NCBI GenBank assembly: GCA_938036315.1
Contig: CALHPK010000001.1
Location: 1 to 64,000 of the forward strand
Length of the DNA stretch: 64,000 bases
Direction: 5' to 3'
Origin: an uncultured bacterium
GTDB lineage: Bacteria; Calescibacteriota; Calescibacteriia; Calescibacteriales; Calescibacteriaceae
The notes under the pieces are model-generated. The model did not search any database, was not told where the DNA came from, and was given only the letters and a program-made list of their open reading frames with translations. Made by a program: the position numbers and the translations under genes. Shown piece by piece: positions 27,364 through 37,696 of the stretch (position 1 is its first letter; each line of letters opens with the position of its first letter).

Positions 27364-29149
27364 GCGCATTATTATTGTGTTTCCTCTTGTTCTTCTTGCA
27401 TTCTGCAAACGTCCCTCAAAACCTACTACACAATCAACACAAACTCCAACTTCACCAAAGCTGGAAGTAACGGATTTCTCTCCAGAAGGTATAAGTGTTC
27501 CTGTATGGAGTGAAGTTTGGATCCAATTTTCAAGTCAAGTAACCTTCTCATTTGAAATAACTCCGCAGGTGGAAGGTCAGATAAAATATGATTCACCAAC
27601 TTCAAGACTTATCTTTTCTCCAGCATACTCATTAGAATATGATACGGAGTATTTTATAAAGATCCGAGCTACCGACATATACTCAGGAAACGTAACTCAA
27701 TTCAGTTGGAGTTTTAAAACACAGAAAAAAGATACAAAAACTCCCTGGGTAGTAGTCTCAAGTTGCTTCAAAGATAAAATTTATGTTGAGATAAATCCAG
27801 TATATCCAGCTTCTATTCTTATCTTTGTAAACTCAACCTTAGCTGAGAAGCTTATAACATATTCTACTTTTCCAATAGGTTTTGAAATTGAAGATGGAGT
27901 GAAAGACGGAGAAAATGTAGTAGAAGTTGTACTCGATTACAGTTTTTCCTCCTTTGATCTTCGGAATGAAAACGGTCTGATCTTGAAATTTAAGGATATA
28001 GCTGAAAGGGACACGTTACCTCCGGCTCCCCCGGTTTTAAAAGGACAGAAAATAAAGTTCACTGCAGAAACATATGATATAGGTTGTGCGGGATTGACGG
28101 GAGAATATCTTCTATACCATATAAAGGATGGAGATGAGTTGTTTCTGGGGTCAGTTGCAAATGAGTTCACAACACTACCTATTGTGTTTGAGGGAGGAGA
28201 GATCTGTGTGAAAGCGGTCGATTCAGTTGGGAACATTTCAGAATGCTCAAACAAAATCAAACAAGGATATAAAAGTACAGAGTTTTCAATTGGAACCACC
28301 CATAATATCTTACCAATATGGGGAAAAGTATTTTTTATCGATTCTGATAGGTTACTTTTCAATGATGGCTCAACAATTCAATCAGCAGACATAAACTGCA
28401 ATAGGATAGTCCCTATGCTAGATTATATCTTATGTGAATGGGAAGGGAACGTTTTCATACTCGATAGAGACATCAGAAAAGAAAGATTGAATTCCTCCAA
28501 GATTCTTTCTTCTTGTCCCAATGCTAACGTTTTTTCTGATGGCACAAGCGTAATATCAAAAGATTGGTCTATAGGGCTAACCGGTGTAGATAATCTCGAT
28601 TGCTCGGATAACTTTATAATTGGTTTTTCATCTTCTGATAAAAATTTACATCTGATAGACGTAGCTAGTTCTGCTGTATTTTCGAACCATCTTTCTACTG
28701 TTTACCTAGGTATATTCATAAATCCTGACATTACTGTTGAGGGGATTTTTGCAGAAAAGAGCTCGTTTGCTGTGTTCATAAAGAATTTTGATCCCTACCA
28801 CTTTTTGAGCCAGATTACTGATACTACTGGTATCGAACGGACGACATTGCCAAGAATGTCACTTCTGTACTGGCTCAGCTCAATGCCAGCTGAGATATTC
28901 AACGCCTTGTATGTGAAAGAGTATCCACTTAATGAAGAAATCCTGAAAGTTACAATGTTTGATGGCATACTTGTTGCACTAGTAAAAGATGGTAAACTAA
29001 TGGTAGACGCTAATACCTTCTCACCTGGGGGGGAGGAATTTTTGTATGATAATGTAGTCGATATTGGTCTGTCAAATTTTACTGGTGATAGATCAAAAGA
29101 TTTATTTATTGTATTTCGGGATGGAAAAGTTAAAATCTTTCACGATTAG
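27323..29149 (+). CDS. Lipoprotein with SbsA/Big_5-like Ig domain
   Basis: Hydrophobic N-terminus ending LLAFC; VTDFSPEGISVPVWSEVWIQFSSQV...EYDTEYFIKIRATDIYSGNVTQFSWSFKT. Start may be 27350 (MLEFRR). Confidence 0.65.
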   Translation: MVRAIMAITMLEFRRIIIVFPLVLLAFCKRPSKPTTQSTQTPTSPKLEVTDFSPEGISVPVWSEVWIQFSSQVTFSFEITPQVEGQIKYDSPTSRLIFSPAYSLEYDTEYFIKIRATDIYSGNVTQFSWSFKTQKKDTKTPWVVVSSCFKDKIYVEINPVYPASILIFVNSTLAEKLITYSTFPIGFEIEDGVKDGENVVEVVLDYSFSSFDLRNENGLILKFKDIAERDTLPPAPPVLKGQKIKFTAETYDIGCAGLTGEYLLYHIKDGDELFLGSVANEFTTLPIVFEGGEICVKAVDSVGNISECSNKIKQGYKSTEFSIGTTHNILPIWGKVFFIDSDRLLFNDGSTIQSADINCNRIVPMLDYILCEWEGNVFILDRDIRKERLNSSKILSSCPNANVFSDGTSVISKDWSIGLTGVDNLDCSDNFIIGFSSSDKNLHLIDVASSAVFSNHLSTVYLGIFINPDITVEGIFAEKSSFAVFIKNFDPYHFLSQITDTTGIERTTLPRMSLLYWLSSMPAEIFNALYVKEYPLNEEILKVTMFDGILVALVKDGKLMVDANTFSPGGEEFLYDNVVDIGLSNFTGDRSKDLFIVFRDGKVKIFHD

Positions 29150-30237
29150 AGTCTTCTGAAAAATAGGGTATGAGTTGTACCTTGTCCCCGAAGCAAAACT
29201 GCTTGCAATTCACTTTCTGTATTTGAAACCTTGCATAAGATCTTTACTGAGAAGACATCAGACCTGACATCAAATATCATCTCGGGTGCTAATCCAAAAA
29301 ATGTCTGAGGGGCAACAGGGATCATTTTCCCCAAAAAACTTACAAATTCCGAAAACGACTTGAATGGCCTTTCCTTTCTTTCATCGTAAATCTTCTGTGC
29401 TATATCCAAAGCATCCGGTAAATCTATAAAAGAAGCTATAACTTCTTTTGGAGCTGTATTAACATTGATTTTCAAACTACCGGCATACGGCCAAAATGTA
29501 AGGTATGGGCTTCTGATAGCATCGGGTCTTCCCTCAAAATACTCTATAAAAAGTTTCGATATATCTGCCTTACTTATTTCTGCAATTTTGAGCAGAATTT
29601 CCGGATACGGGATAAACCAGTTCCACTGAAGATCCGGGAGCTCATATAGTCCCTCAGAATCGGAGTCTATATAGTCTATAATATAACCTGCTAGCTGTTC
29701 TGGTAGTTTGATAATTTTGAAGAAGTGTTCTAGTACTCTCAAATAATTCGGCTTTACCATACCTTCTGTTTTTCCACGGGAATCAACCAGAGCATTGACA
29801 TTGAGCTTTCCGGTCTCATCTGTTATTATTGCTCTGATTGTTCCGTATACTACATCCAGTGGGAAAATATAGGCTTTTGACCACAACTCATCGATATCTG
29901 AAAAATTCTCGGAATAGTAATCGTATCCTGAACGTCCGAGATCATCCTGTAGTATTTTTTTGACAACCTCCAGAGCGATATCGCATACTGAGTCTGCGGT
30001 AACCGAATTTTTGACCTCAGTCAACACCACGGCGGAACGGGAAACGACTTCGGTGATCTGCGTGACGACAGCTGTGGTAAGGGTAATGGATGTAAGAACC
30101 GTGATTAAGAAAAAAGCTTTCGGATAATACTTCTTTATGATATCAATTTCTCTGATTATCCTTTTTATTTTTATTCTTACTTTTTTTATTTTTGTTATCA
30201 CATACTTACAGAGTTTTGATATCTGTGAATTCTCCAT
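29146..30237 (-). CDS. gspK: General secretion pathway protein K-like (GspK) minor pseudopilin
   Basis: ITDETGKLNVNALVD; IIDYIDSDSEGLYE; AGSLKINVNTAPKEVIASF; IYDERKERPFKSFSEF. Confidence 0.78.
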   Translation of the reverse strand: MENSQISKLCKYVITKIKKVRIKIKRIIREIDIIKKYYPKAFFLITVLTSITLTTAVVTQITEVVSRSAVVLTEVKNSVTADSVCDIALEVVKKILQDDLGRSGYDYYSENFSDIDELWSKAYIFPLDVVYGTIRAIITDETGKLNVNALVDSRGKTEGMVKPNYLRVLEHFFKIIKLPEQLAGYIIDYIDSDSEGLYELPDLQWNWFIPYPEILLKIAEISKADISKLFIEYFEGRPDAIRSPYLTFWPYAGSLKINVNTAPKEVIASFIDLPDALDIAQKIYDERKERPFKSFSEFVSFLGKMIPVAPQTFFGLAPEMIFDVRSDVFSVKILCKVSNTESELQAVLLRGQGTTHTLFFRRL

Positions 30238-31912
30238 AAACTTCTTTTAACGTTTCTGTTATTTCTTCTTCTGTCGCAATAGCTTTTATAGCTTCCTTTA
30301 TATAGGGTATGAGATTCTTCTGAGCTTTTGCCGCATCCTTTAGCTCCTTGAGAGCTCTTAAAACTTCTCTTCCATCTCTTTTTGATTTTATTTCTTCAAG
30401 AAACTTTATTTGCTGTTCTTGAACGTCAAGATTCAAGCGGAACTTTGGGAAATCAAACTTTCCACCTTCTTCGTCCTCAAACGCATTGACCCCAACTATT
30501 ATTCTTTCTCCTCGCTCCACTTTGCTTTGGAATTCAAATGAAGCCCTAGCTATCTCCTTTCTGAAAAACCCATTCTTTACCCCTTCAATAACTCCGTGAT
30601 AGAAACTTCCATTTCCCATCTTCAGAATTGCGTCAAAATATTTTTCCGCTTCCTCTTCCATAGTATCTGTGAGTTTTTCAACAAAATACGATCCCCCAAG
30701 TGGATCTACGACATTAGCAACTCCTGTCTCATACGCAATAACCTGCTGAGTTCTAAGAGAAATCCTTGCTGAAAGTTCTGATGGGAGGCACAATGCTTCA
30801 TCAAAAGAGTTTGTGTGTAGACTTTGTGTTCCTCCAAGAACTGCTGCCAGTGCTTCAATGGTAGTTCTTATAATATTGACTTCTGGCTGCTGAGCAGTCA
30901 GAGAACATCCTGCTGTCTGAGTGTGAAACCTCAATTTCAGCGATCTCGGGTCTTTAGCTCCATATCTTTCCTTGAGATATCTTGCCCATATTCTACGAGC
31001 TGCCCTGAACTTTGCTATCTCCTCAAAAAAATCAATGTGACAATTAAAGAAAAATGAAATTCTGGGAGCAAAATAATCAACATCAAGTCCCCGCTGAATT
31101 CCAGCCTCAACATATGCGAAGCCGTCTGCAAGAGTAAACGCAAGCTCCTGAATCGCATTAGAGCCAGCTTCTCTTATATGGTAACCAGAAACAGAAATTA
31201 TGTTGAAATTTGGTGTGTACTTTGGTGAGTATTCAAACATATCTACTATTAACTTGATTGACGGCTCCGGGGGATATATCCACTCGTTTTGCGCGTGATA
31301 CTCTTTGAGGATATCATTCTGAATTGTTCCTCTCAGAAGCCGGGGATCGATTCCTCTCTTTTCAGCAAGGCAAACATACATAGAATAAAGCCATATTGCA
31401 GGAGCATTTATTGTAAACGAAACCGAAACTTTATCAAGGGGGATTCCATCGAAAAGTTTATCAAGGTCATAGATTGTATCTATTGCAACTCCCTCGACCC
31501 CGACCTCTCCGTAGGCCAGGGGAGATGTTGAATCAAGCCCCATCAGAGTTGGCATATCGAACGCGGTCGAGAGCCCCGTTTGTCCTTGCGACAGAAGAAA
31601 CTTCCATCTTTTATTTGTATCTTCAGCCCTGCCAAAACCAGAAAATTGCCTTATTGTCCACAATTTACCCCTATACATATCTTTATGAATTCCCCGTGTG
31701 AAAGGGTACTCACCTGGTACGCCGAGCTTCCTTGCTAATCCCGAACTCTGCTCAACATCTTCCGGACCATAAAACTCTTTCAATTTTATCCCCGAAAGTG
31801 TTTCTGATTCTGCACAGTTTTTAGGTGATGCAACACGAGTTAATGTGCCAACTTTGCCATCCTTTCCATCTCCTCTCTCAAGAAGGTCTAATATACTTTT
31901 TCTTCTTGCCAT
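30206..31912 (-). CDS. Methylmalonyl-CoA mutase large subunit (no C-terminal B12-binding domain)
   Basis: GVPGEYPFTRGIHKDMYRGKLWTIRQFSGFG; LSTAFDMPTLMGLDS; QTAGCSLTAQQPEVNIIRTTIEALAAVLGGTQSLHTNSFDEA; 568 aa. Confidence 0.92.
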   Translation of the reverse strand: MARRKSILDLLERGDGKDGKVGTLTRVASPKNCAESETLSGIKLKEFYGPEDVEQSSGLARKLGVPGEYPFTRGIHKDMYRGKLWTIRQFSGFGRAEDTNKRWKFLLSQGQTGLSTAFDMPTLMGLDSTSPLAYGEVGVEGVAIDTIYDLDKLFDGIPLDKVSVSFTINAPAIWLYSMYVCLAEKRGIDPRLLRGTIQNDILKEYHAQNEWIYPPEPSIKLIVDMFEYSPKYTPNFNIISVSGYHIREAGSNAIQELAFTLADGFAYVEAGIQRGLDVDYFAPRISFFFNCHIDFFEEIAKFRAARRIWARYLKERYGAKDPRSLKLRFHTQTAGCSLTAQQPEVNIIRTTIEALAAVLGGTQSLHTNSFDEALCLPSELSARISLRTQQVIAYETGVANVVDPLGGSYFVEKLTDTMEEEAEKYFDAILKMGNGSFYHGVIEGVKNGFFRKEIARASFEFQSKVERGERIIVGVNAFEDEEGGKFDFPKFRLNLDVQEQQIKFLEEIKSKRDGREVLRALKELKDAAKAQKNLIPYIKEAIKAIATEEEITETLKEVYGEFTDIKTL

Positions 31913-31952
31913 AAGAACAAATTAGTGATAGGGGATTAAAAAATCTGAAAGT

Positions 31953-33521
31953 TCACATCTTTTCAGGAGCAGACACTCCCAAAAGTTCTAATCCTGATCT
32001 GACGGTTTTTCTGACGACCTCCGATACAAAAAGTCTTGAAAAACGTACCCGAGCATCTTCAACCAGAATTCTTTTTCTTTGGTAAAATGAATGGTACTCT
32101 GACGCAAGATCAATCAAATAAGATGTTATCACTGATGGTTCGATAAGATTGTAAGCCTTAATAACCTCATCAGGGAATATAGAGCAGAGCCCTAAAATTT
32201 TTCTCTCATCTTCTTCAAAACCTGACCAAGGATCCTGCTTTTTCCACTCCTCGTACCCCTCAAGTAGATTTCTTGACTCCGCTTCTTTAAAAAGTGAGCA
32301 CACTCTTGCGTGAGTGTACTGGACATAATACACTGGGTTTTCAGTGGTCTTTTTCTTTGCTAGATCAACATCAAAATCAAGATGGGTATCCACACTTTTT
32401 GTAAGATATATGAACTTGGCAGCATCTACACCAACTTCATCTATAAGTTCATCCAAGGTTATATAAGTTCCTTCTCTTTTTGACATCTGAATAGGCTTTC
32501 CATCTTTTATAAGGTTTACCATTTGAACGAGGCGGACTTTAAATTCTCCAGAGAATTTGGCCAATCTTAGAAAAGTTTCAATTCTCTTTACATAGCCATG
32601 GTGATCAGCTCCCCACACTTCAACCAAAATATCATATCCCCTTTTGAGCTTAAATAAGTGATAGGCACAGTCATTCAGAAAATATGTTGGATCTCCATTT
32701 GACTTTATAAGAACTCTATCTTTATCATCCCCGAAATCTGTAGTTTTTAAGAATAAAGCTCCGCCTTGTTCATAGGTATAAGGTTTCACAATCTCTAAAG
32801 ATTCTCTGAGATACTTTTGCATTTCCCTTTCTGAAACGAAGCTATCAAAATATATTCCGAATCTATCTATTGTTCTCTTGATAATATGTTCCAGAATTAT
32901 TTGACTTGCCATAAAACCTATATTTGAGAAATCTTTTTCGGCAAATTTATAGCTCCCAGCCTTATTTTTGAGAATCTCTCTTATTTCATTTATGTATTCT
33001 CCTTTGTACTGATCACCTTCTCCGCAGATTGACATTCCAAGCTTTTCTATCTGTTCACCGGCATCATTGATGTAAAATTCTCTATCAACTTCCGCCCCAC
33101 AGAATTTGAAAATGTTTGCTATCGCATTTCCAACAGCTGCTATTCTGCCATGCCCTACGTGTAACGGTCCGGTCGGATTTGCTGACAAAAACTCACACAA
33201 AACCCTCTTTCCACAGAGAATGTCAAGAGTTTGGAATCTTGACAAAAATTTAGCAGAAACTTTTACAGGAATTTTGAAATTCACAAAACCCCCTATAGGC
33301 TCTGGATTGAGCCACTGTAACCTTTCTGCCAATTCGCATGCTATCTTCTCTGGAGGCTTTTGTAAATGTCTGGAAAGCTTAAAAGGTACATCCGAGCAAA
33401 GCTCCCCATACTGCAGGTTTTTCGGCTTCTCAGGAACTGGGACATCAATTTCTATCCCTCTTTCCCTTACAAAATTCTCAATCTCCCTCCTGACTATTTC
33501 AGCAATAGTTTTGCTTGTCAT
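31953..33521 (-). CDS. argS: Arginyl-tRNA synthetase
   Basis: SANPTGPLHVGHGR; INDAGEQIEKLG; VEVWGADHHGYV; QMSKREGTYITL. Confidence 0.93.
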   Translation of the reverse strand: MTSKTIAEIVRREIENFVRERGIEIDVPVPEKPKNLQYGELCSDVPFKLSRHLQKPPEKIACELAERLQWLNPEPIGGFVNFKIPVKVSAKFLSRFQTLDILCGKRVLCEFLSANPTGPLHVGHGRIAAVGNAIANIFKFCGAEVDREFYINDAGEQIEKLGMSICGEGDQYKGEYINEIREILKNKAGSYKFAEKDFSNIGFMASQIILEHIIKRTIDRFGIYFDSFVSEREMQKYLRESLEIVKPYTYEQGGALFLKTTDFGDDKDRVLIKSNGDPTYFLNDCAYHLFKLKRGYDILVEVWGADHHGYVKRIETFLRLAKFSGEFKVRLVQMVNLIKDGKPIQMSKREGTYITLDELIDEVGVDAAKFIYLTKSVDTHLDFDVDLAKKKTTENPVYYVQYTHARVCSLFKEAESRNLLEGYEEWKKQDPWSGFEEDERKILGLCSIFPDEVIKAYNLIEPSVITSYLIDLASEYHSFYQRKRILVEDARVRFSRLFVSEVVRKTVRSGLELLGVSAPEKM

Positions 33522-33614
33522 AATATACTGTACTTAATTCACTTTGCAGTGTTTAATTTTCTCTACAGATCCTTTGATTTCAATGCGCTTCATAGATTTT
33601 TGGATTTCAATCAA

Positions 33615-33920
33615 TTAAATTTCAACAAATACATCACCGTTAGAGTCAACATATACATTTAGCTTTTTTATTGGGGAAGGCGCTGGCATAGATAGATTTT
33701 TTCCGGAGAATATATCGAATTCAGCACCGTGCCACATACAAGTTATCCTTTCCCCTTCCACTTCATAATTTTCAGAAATTGGCATATCCTGATGGCTACA
33801 GCGGTCTTCATATGCATAAATTCTACCCTTATATTTTATGAGAAGGACTGGGAATCCATCAACTTCAACCCCTTTGACTTCCCCATCCTTCATCTCATAA
33901 ATATTCAGAACTTTCTTCAT
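33615..33920 (-). CDS. Rieske [2Fe-2S] ferredoxin-like protein
   Basis: CSHQ ... CMWHGAEFDIFSG. Confidence 0.85.
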   Translation of the reverse strand: MKKVLNIYEMKDGEVKGVEVDGFPVLLIKYKGRIYAYEDRCSHQDMPISENYEVEGERITCMWHGAEFDIFSGKNLSMPAPSPIKKLNVYVDSNGDVFVEI

Positions 33921-33976
33921 ATCTCCATTACCCCCTTGCTCCCAGCATCTCTGATAAGAGTTTATAAGTAAAATAG

Positions 33977-34831
33977 CTACATTGCTCCAGCTGAAATTTC
34001 AAGGAATTTATCAATTTTATCTTCTATTTCAAAGAAAATGAATGGATTAACATCCACCTTTCCTACCTTAATTCCAAAATGCAGATGGGGACCGGTTGCT
34101 CTTCCTGATCTCCCGATTGTTCCTATAACCTGTCCTTTTTTTACAAAATCTCCCTCCGCCACCTTAATCTTTTGCAAATGAGCATATATTGAAAATATTC
34201 CTTCACCGTGATCTATAACAACAAGGTTCCCCTCAAGGGTAAATTTTCGCGCTATCCTCACCACTCCAGAATTTGAAGCGAAAACCTTAGTTCCAATATC
34301 CCCCGAGATATCAATGCCTCTATGGTATCCCGCAAGCTCACCGTTTATCTCTCTTCTAACTCCAAAATTCTCTATGATCCTCTTGTAATCTCTAACAGGT
34401 AAGATAAAATTTCCCAACCAAAATTTTTGACTTCTCAATGTGTACACATTGTTCAAAATTTCTTTTTCCCTCTTTATTTTATCTATATCGGGTAGACTTG
34501 GTCTTCTTTTTTTTCTGAACCATATCCTTTCAATCTTCATCTCCTCATCGCATATTTGCACATCTGCAAAGGTGCTACTAACAGTCACAGGAACTGGGAG
34601 AACATATATAGAGATTCCGTCTTTGACAAAGTAATAATCGGAGATTTTTTCACGTGACAAAATCAGCCCTCCCCGAGAGACGCACTGATGAGCTGAGTTT
34701 CCATTCTCGTAAAAGAGAATAAGATTGGAATGCCCCTGTTGGCTGAAAGATATAAATAATATAGTAAAGGTTAGGATGCGAAGACTCCAGACCATCGCAA
34801 AATAAAGTTTACAAATTCTGTGATCTGCCAT
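33977..34831 (-). CDS. M23-family peptidase (LytM/LasA type)
   Basis: YHRGIDISGDIGTKVFASNSGVV; GNLVVIDHGEGIFSIYAHL; GRATGPHLHFGIKV. Confidence 0.9.
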   Translation of the reverse strand: MADHRICKLYFAMVWSLRILTFTILFISFSQQGHSNLILFYENGNSAHQCVSRGGLILSREKISDYYFVKDGISIYVLPVPVTVSSTFADVQICDEEMKIERIWFRKKRRPSLPDIDKIKREKEILNNVYTLRSQKFWLGNFILPVRDYKRIIENFGVRREINGELAGYHRGIDISGDIGTKVFASNSGVVRIARKFTLEGNLVVIDHGEGIFSIYAHLQKIKVAEGDFVKKGQVIGTIGRSGRATGPHLHFGIKVGKVDVNPFIFFEIEDKIDKFLEISAGAM

Positions 34832-35045
34832 CCCCCTTTTCCCCCTCTATCTCAAGATAAGATCTATTCCCTTCATCAATCCTGAGTTCCTTCTCAATAG
34901 TTCTTCTGACTTCTTCCCTTGCCCTTACGAACTCTCGCAAAGCCTTTCCAAAAGATTTAGCTATCTGAGGGAGTCTCTTTGGTCCCACGAAAATTAGAAT
35001 CACTACGAATATCACAAGGAGCTCCTGCCACCCGATTCCAAACAT
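34809..35045 (-). CDS. tatA: Twin-arginine translocase TatA/TatB
   Basis: MFGIGWQELLVIFVVILIFVGPKRLPQIAKSFGKALREF. Confidence 0.85.
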   Translation of the reverse strand: MFGIGWQELLVIFVVILIFVGPKRLPQIAKSFGKALREFVRAREEVRRTIEKELRIDEGNRSYLEIEGEKGDGRSQNL

Positions 35046-35718
35046 ACTTAAAATTTAATCCCACTTTATATCTTTTACTTTTCTTCAAAACTTGACGGAC
35101 GAAATCTCTCAAAGAGGAGTTTTCTTTAATAGCTATTCTGGAAATCTCAAGAAGAAATTTGTTCTCATTTTCGGTTTTCTTACCTATTTTCATAAGCTCT
35201 TCCCTGATCTTTTCTATCACCTTGAGTTTTTTGATAACCGAGGGAGTTACTATTCTTCCGATTTTCTCTCTTAGAGCCTTTGAAAAAGCGGAAACTTTAC
35301 CCTCTGTTGATATAGCAATACTCACATCTCCTTTTTTGATCAGAGCAGGCACAAAAAAATCAGAGAACTCGGGGCAAGTGGCGGAATTAAGAAGAATTTT
35401 TCTTTCACTACATATTGATCTTATATGCTTTACTAATTCTTTATCTCCCACACATTCGAACACCATAAAAGAATTGTGGGGTATAATCCCGCCTTCAAAT
35501 TTCTTCCTTATATACCTTATCTTATTATTTTTCTTTATAAGTTTTCTTAATCCTTTGGAGATTTCTGGTGAAATTAGCAAAACCTCAGCCCCGCTCTGCA
35601 AGAGTCTTTTTACCTTTCTCTCTGCAACCTGACCTCCTCCTATAACGACACAAAGCTTACCAGACAAATTAATAAATACAGGATACATCCAATTACTGAG
35701 AAGATGAAATAGCTCCAA
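34957..35718 (-). CDS. Precorrin-2 dehydrogenase / siroheme synthase N-terminal-like
   Basis: LCVVIGGGQVAERKVKRLLQSGAEVLLISPEIS; LLNSATCPEFSDFFVPALIKKGDVSIAISTEGKVSAFSKALREKI. Confidence 0.85.
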   Translation of the reverse strand: MELFHLLSNWMYPVFINLSGKLCVVIGGGQVAERKVKRLLQSGAEVLLISPEISKGLRKLIKKNNKIRYIRKKFEGGIIPHNSFMVFECVGDKELVKHIRSICSERKILLNSATCPEFSDFFVPALIKKGDVSIAISTEGKVSAFSKALREKIGRIVTPSVIKKLKVIEKIREELMKIGKKTENENKFLLEISRIAIKENSSLRDFVRQVLKKSKRYKVGLNFKYVWNRVAGAPCDIRSDSNFRGTKETPSDS

Positions 35719-37696
35719 GTATAGAGTCTAAGATGAGGTTAAAAGATAAATTCAGAGCACAAAGCCCCCTTCGTTCTGAATAAAGCTCTGGTTGGTTTCG
35801 TCCTGCAGGATTTTCCACCCCGCACTGACTAAGAAATCCGGAAACTTTCTGCTGATTCCCACCTGCTTTACTAAGAATCCCAGAAACTTTCAGCTTAAGT
35901 AATCCTCCAAAAGTTGGATCTTGAAACAGAATATATGGGAATTTGAAAAAGATTCCATCTTCAGGGATCTTCCACTCAGAATTCCACCCTAATTCTTGAG
36001 AAATCTGAGTTACTGATAGTTCAAAATGGGGAATGTCAATCTCTGGCTTTGGCTGGGTACAGGCAAGACCAAAAAACTCCTTTCTTCCTTCCTTATAGTT
36101 AGTAATGATTGACGTATCATACAATTTAGCTCCGCAATCCCACTCTATGACAAAATTGTCTCCAAACTGTTCAATTATATCACCTGCATCACTTGAGAAC
36201 GCAGTAGTCCATATGGGCAACCACCTTCTGTAATGGGTCTTTCCATCTTTAAGATTATCAAACATAGTACCAAAATCAAAATAGAATATATCACCCAAAA
36301 TTCCTGAGATTAATCCAGAAATGGCTTCTGGAGTGAAAAATTGAGAATTCAGTATCTGTCTTATAAAACCTGACTGTTGTGAAGCCAAAAGATTTAAAAC
36401 TGTATCAATTATAGGATTAAATATACCAGCTTTTACCCCCGCAACAAGTGCGGTTGAGAAAATATACACAAGCTCACCTACTGATATTTGAGGAACTGCT
36501 GGGTCTTTACCCAGATTCCTTCCAAGTTTCCCTACAGATTTCTTAAATTCCTCAGCAGTATCATCCTCTAGGAATTTTGCTTCTATCTTCTCACCTCCAG
36601 ATTTATATCTTATGATGTAGTACTCTCCATCAAAAGTAATAATAGCTTTTTCAGAATTTAAATTTTTACTTTTTGCGTAATCAAGAAATTTCTGAGTTTT
36701 CTCAATCGCTTGCAATAGCTGATATATTGTTCTCAAAACTTCAAGGAATGAAGAAACTGTTAAGAAACTTCCATCTTTTTTCAGAAGATAAGTGAAAATT
36801 CTACCCCCATGCAAAATAGGATCATCTGTAAAGGATACTTTCTCCGCATATTTTGGGATTTGGGAAACTCCTTGCAATACACCATCTACATTTACAGAGA
36901 AAATAAATCTATGAATAGCATCTATAATATCCAAAACCGACTCTGTAAAGTATACCATACCAAGATCATGAATCCCTCCAAAGTCAAAATCAGCTCTTAT
37001 AATAACAAGCTGAAGCTTCACAGGTAATGTTTTTATTTCAATTTTGAAATCACTATCTTTTTGCTCGGATTCCTCCTGAATTTCCCTCAAACGCTTTATA
37101 TTATCCTCGATTCTCCGAAGGTAAATTGAGTCTATGCTACTACACAGAGTTTGAGCAAGTCCACTAAGTTGAGAGCATCCGTATGGGATATCAGACTCAG
37201 TCTGAAGAGATTCGATTCTACTCCCAAGTTGTGGGGCAGAAGGGAGAGATTCGATAAGCTTTAAAATGGTTTGCGTGTCAAATTTACCAGCAACTATAGC
37301 TACAGCAAGTTCATTGAAAAAATAAAATAGCTGATGCAGAAGCAAAAAAGAATCGATAAGCACGTACACATATTTTTCTTCTCTGGTTGCTGTTTTGTCT
37401 GAAATCTTCTGATTCAGCTGTTTCTTCGCTTGCTTGTATTGCTCTATTATTTCTTTAAGCGTATCGGTTTCAACATCTATTTTACTTATTATATCTAATG
37501 CTGACTCGAGCTCTGGAGATGGAGCTATGATCCGACTCTTCCCTTTTTCGATTATTGTTATCGGATACTTTGTAGATGGTTGAGTTTTCTCGTCTTTTTT
37601 ACCGCAAGCATATGAGATAATCATTAATATCACTAAGATTACCGATACCTTCGAGATAAAACCTTTTTTTCTTTTCCTGCATTCAACCGACTTCAT
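35693..37696 (-). CDS. Large lipoprotein, hypothetical
   Basis: Signal peptide ending SYAC (lipobox-like), 667 aa. Confidence 0.65.
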   Translation of the reverse strand: MKSVECRKRKKGFISKVSVILVILMIISYACGKKDEKTQPSTKYPITIIEKGKSRIIAPSPELESALDIISKIDVETDTLKEIIEQYKQAKKQLNQKISDKTATREEKYVYVLIDSFLLLHQLFYFFNELAVAIVAGKFDTQTILKLIESLPSAPQLGSRIESLQTESDIPYGCSQLSGLAQTLCSSIDSIYLRRIEDNIKRLREIQEESEQKDSDFKIEIKTLPVKLQLVIIRADFDFGGIHDLGMVYFTESVLDIIDAIHRFIFSVNVDGVLQGVSQIPKYAEKVSFTDDPILHGGRIFTYLLKKDGSFLTVSSFLEVLRTIYQLLQAIEKTQKFLDYAKSKNLNSEKAIITFDGEYYIIRYKSGGEKIEAKFLEDDTAEEFKKSVGKLGRNLGKDPAVPQISVGELVYIFSTALVAGVKAGIFNPIIDTVLNLLASQQSGFIRQILNSQFFTPEAISGLISGILGDIFYFDFGTMFDNLKDGKTHYRRWLPIWTTAFSSDAGDIIEQFGDNFVIEWDCGAKLYDTSIITNYKEGRKEFFGLACTQPKPEIDIPHFELSVTQISQELGWNSEWKIPEDGIFFKFPYILFQDPTFGGLLKLKVSGILSKAGGNQQKVSGFLSQCGVENPAGRNQPELYSERRGLCALNLSFNLILDSILGAISSSQ

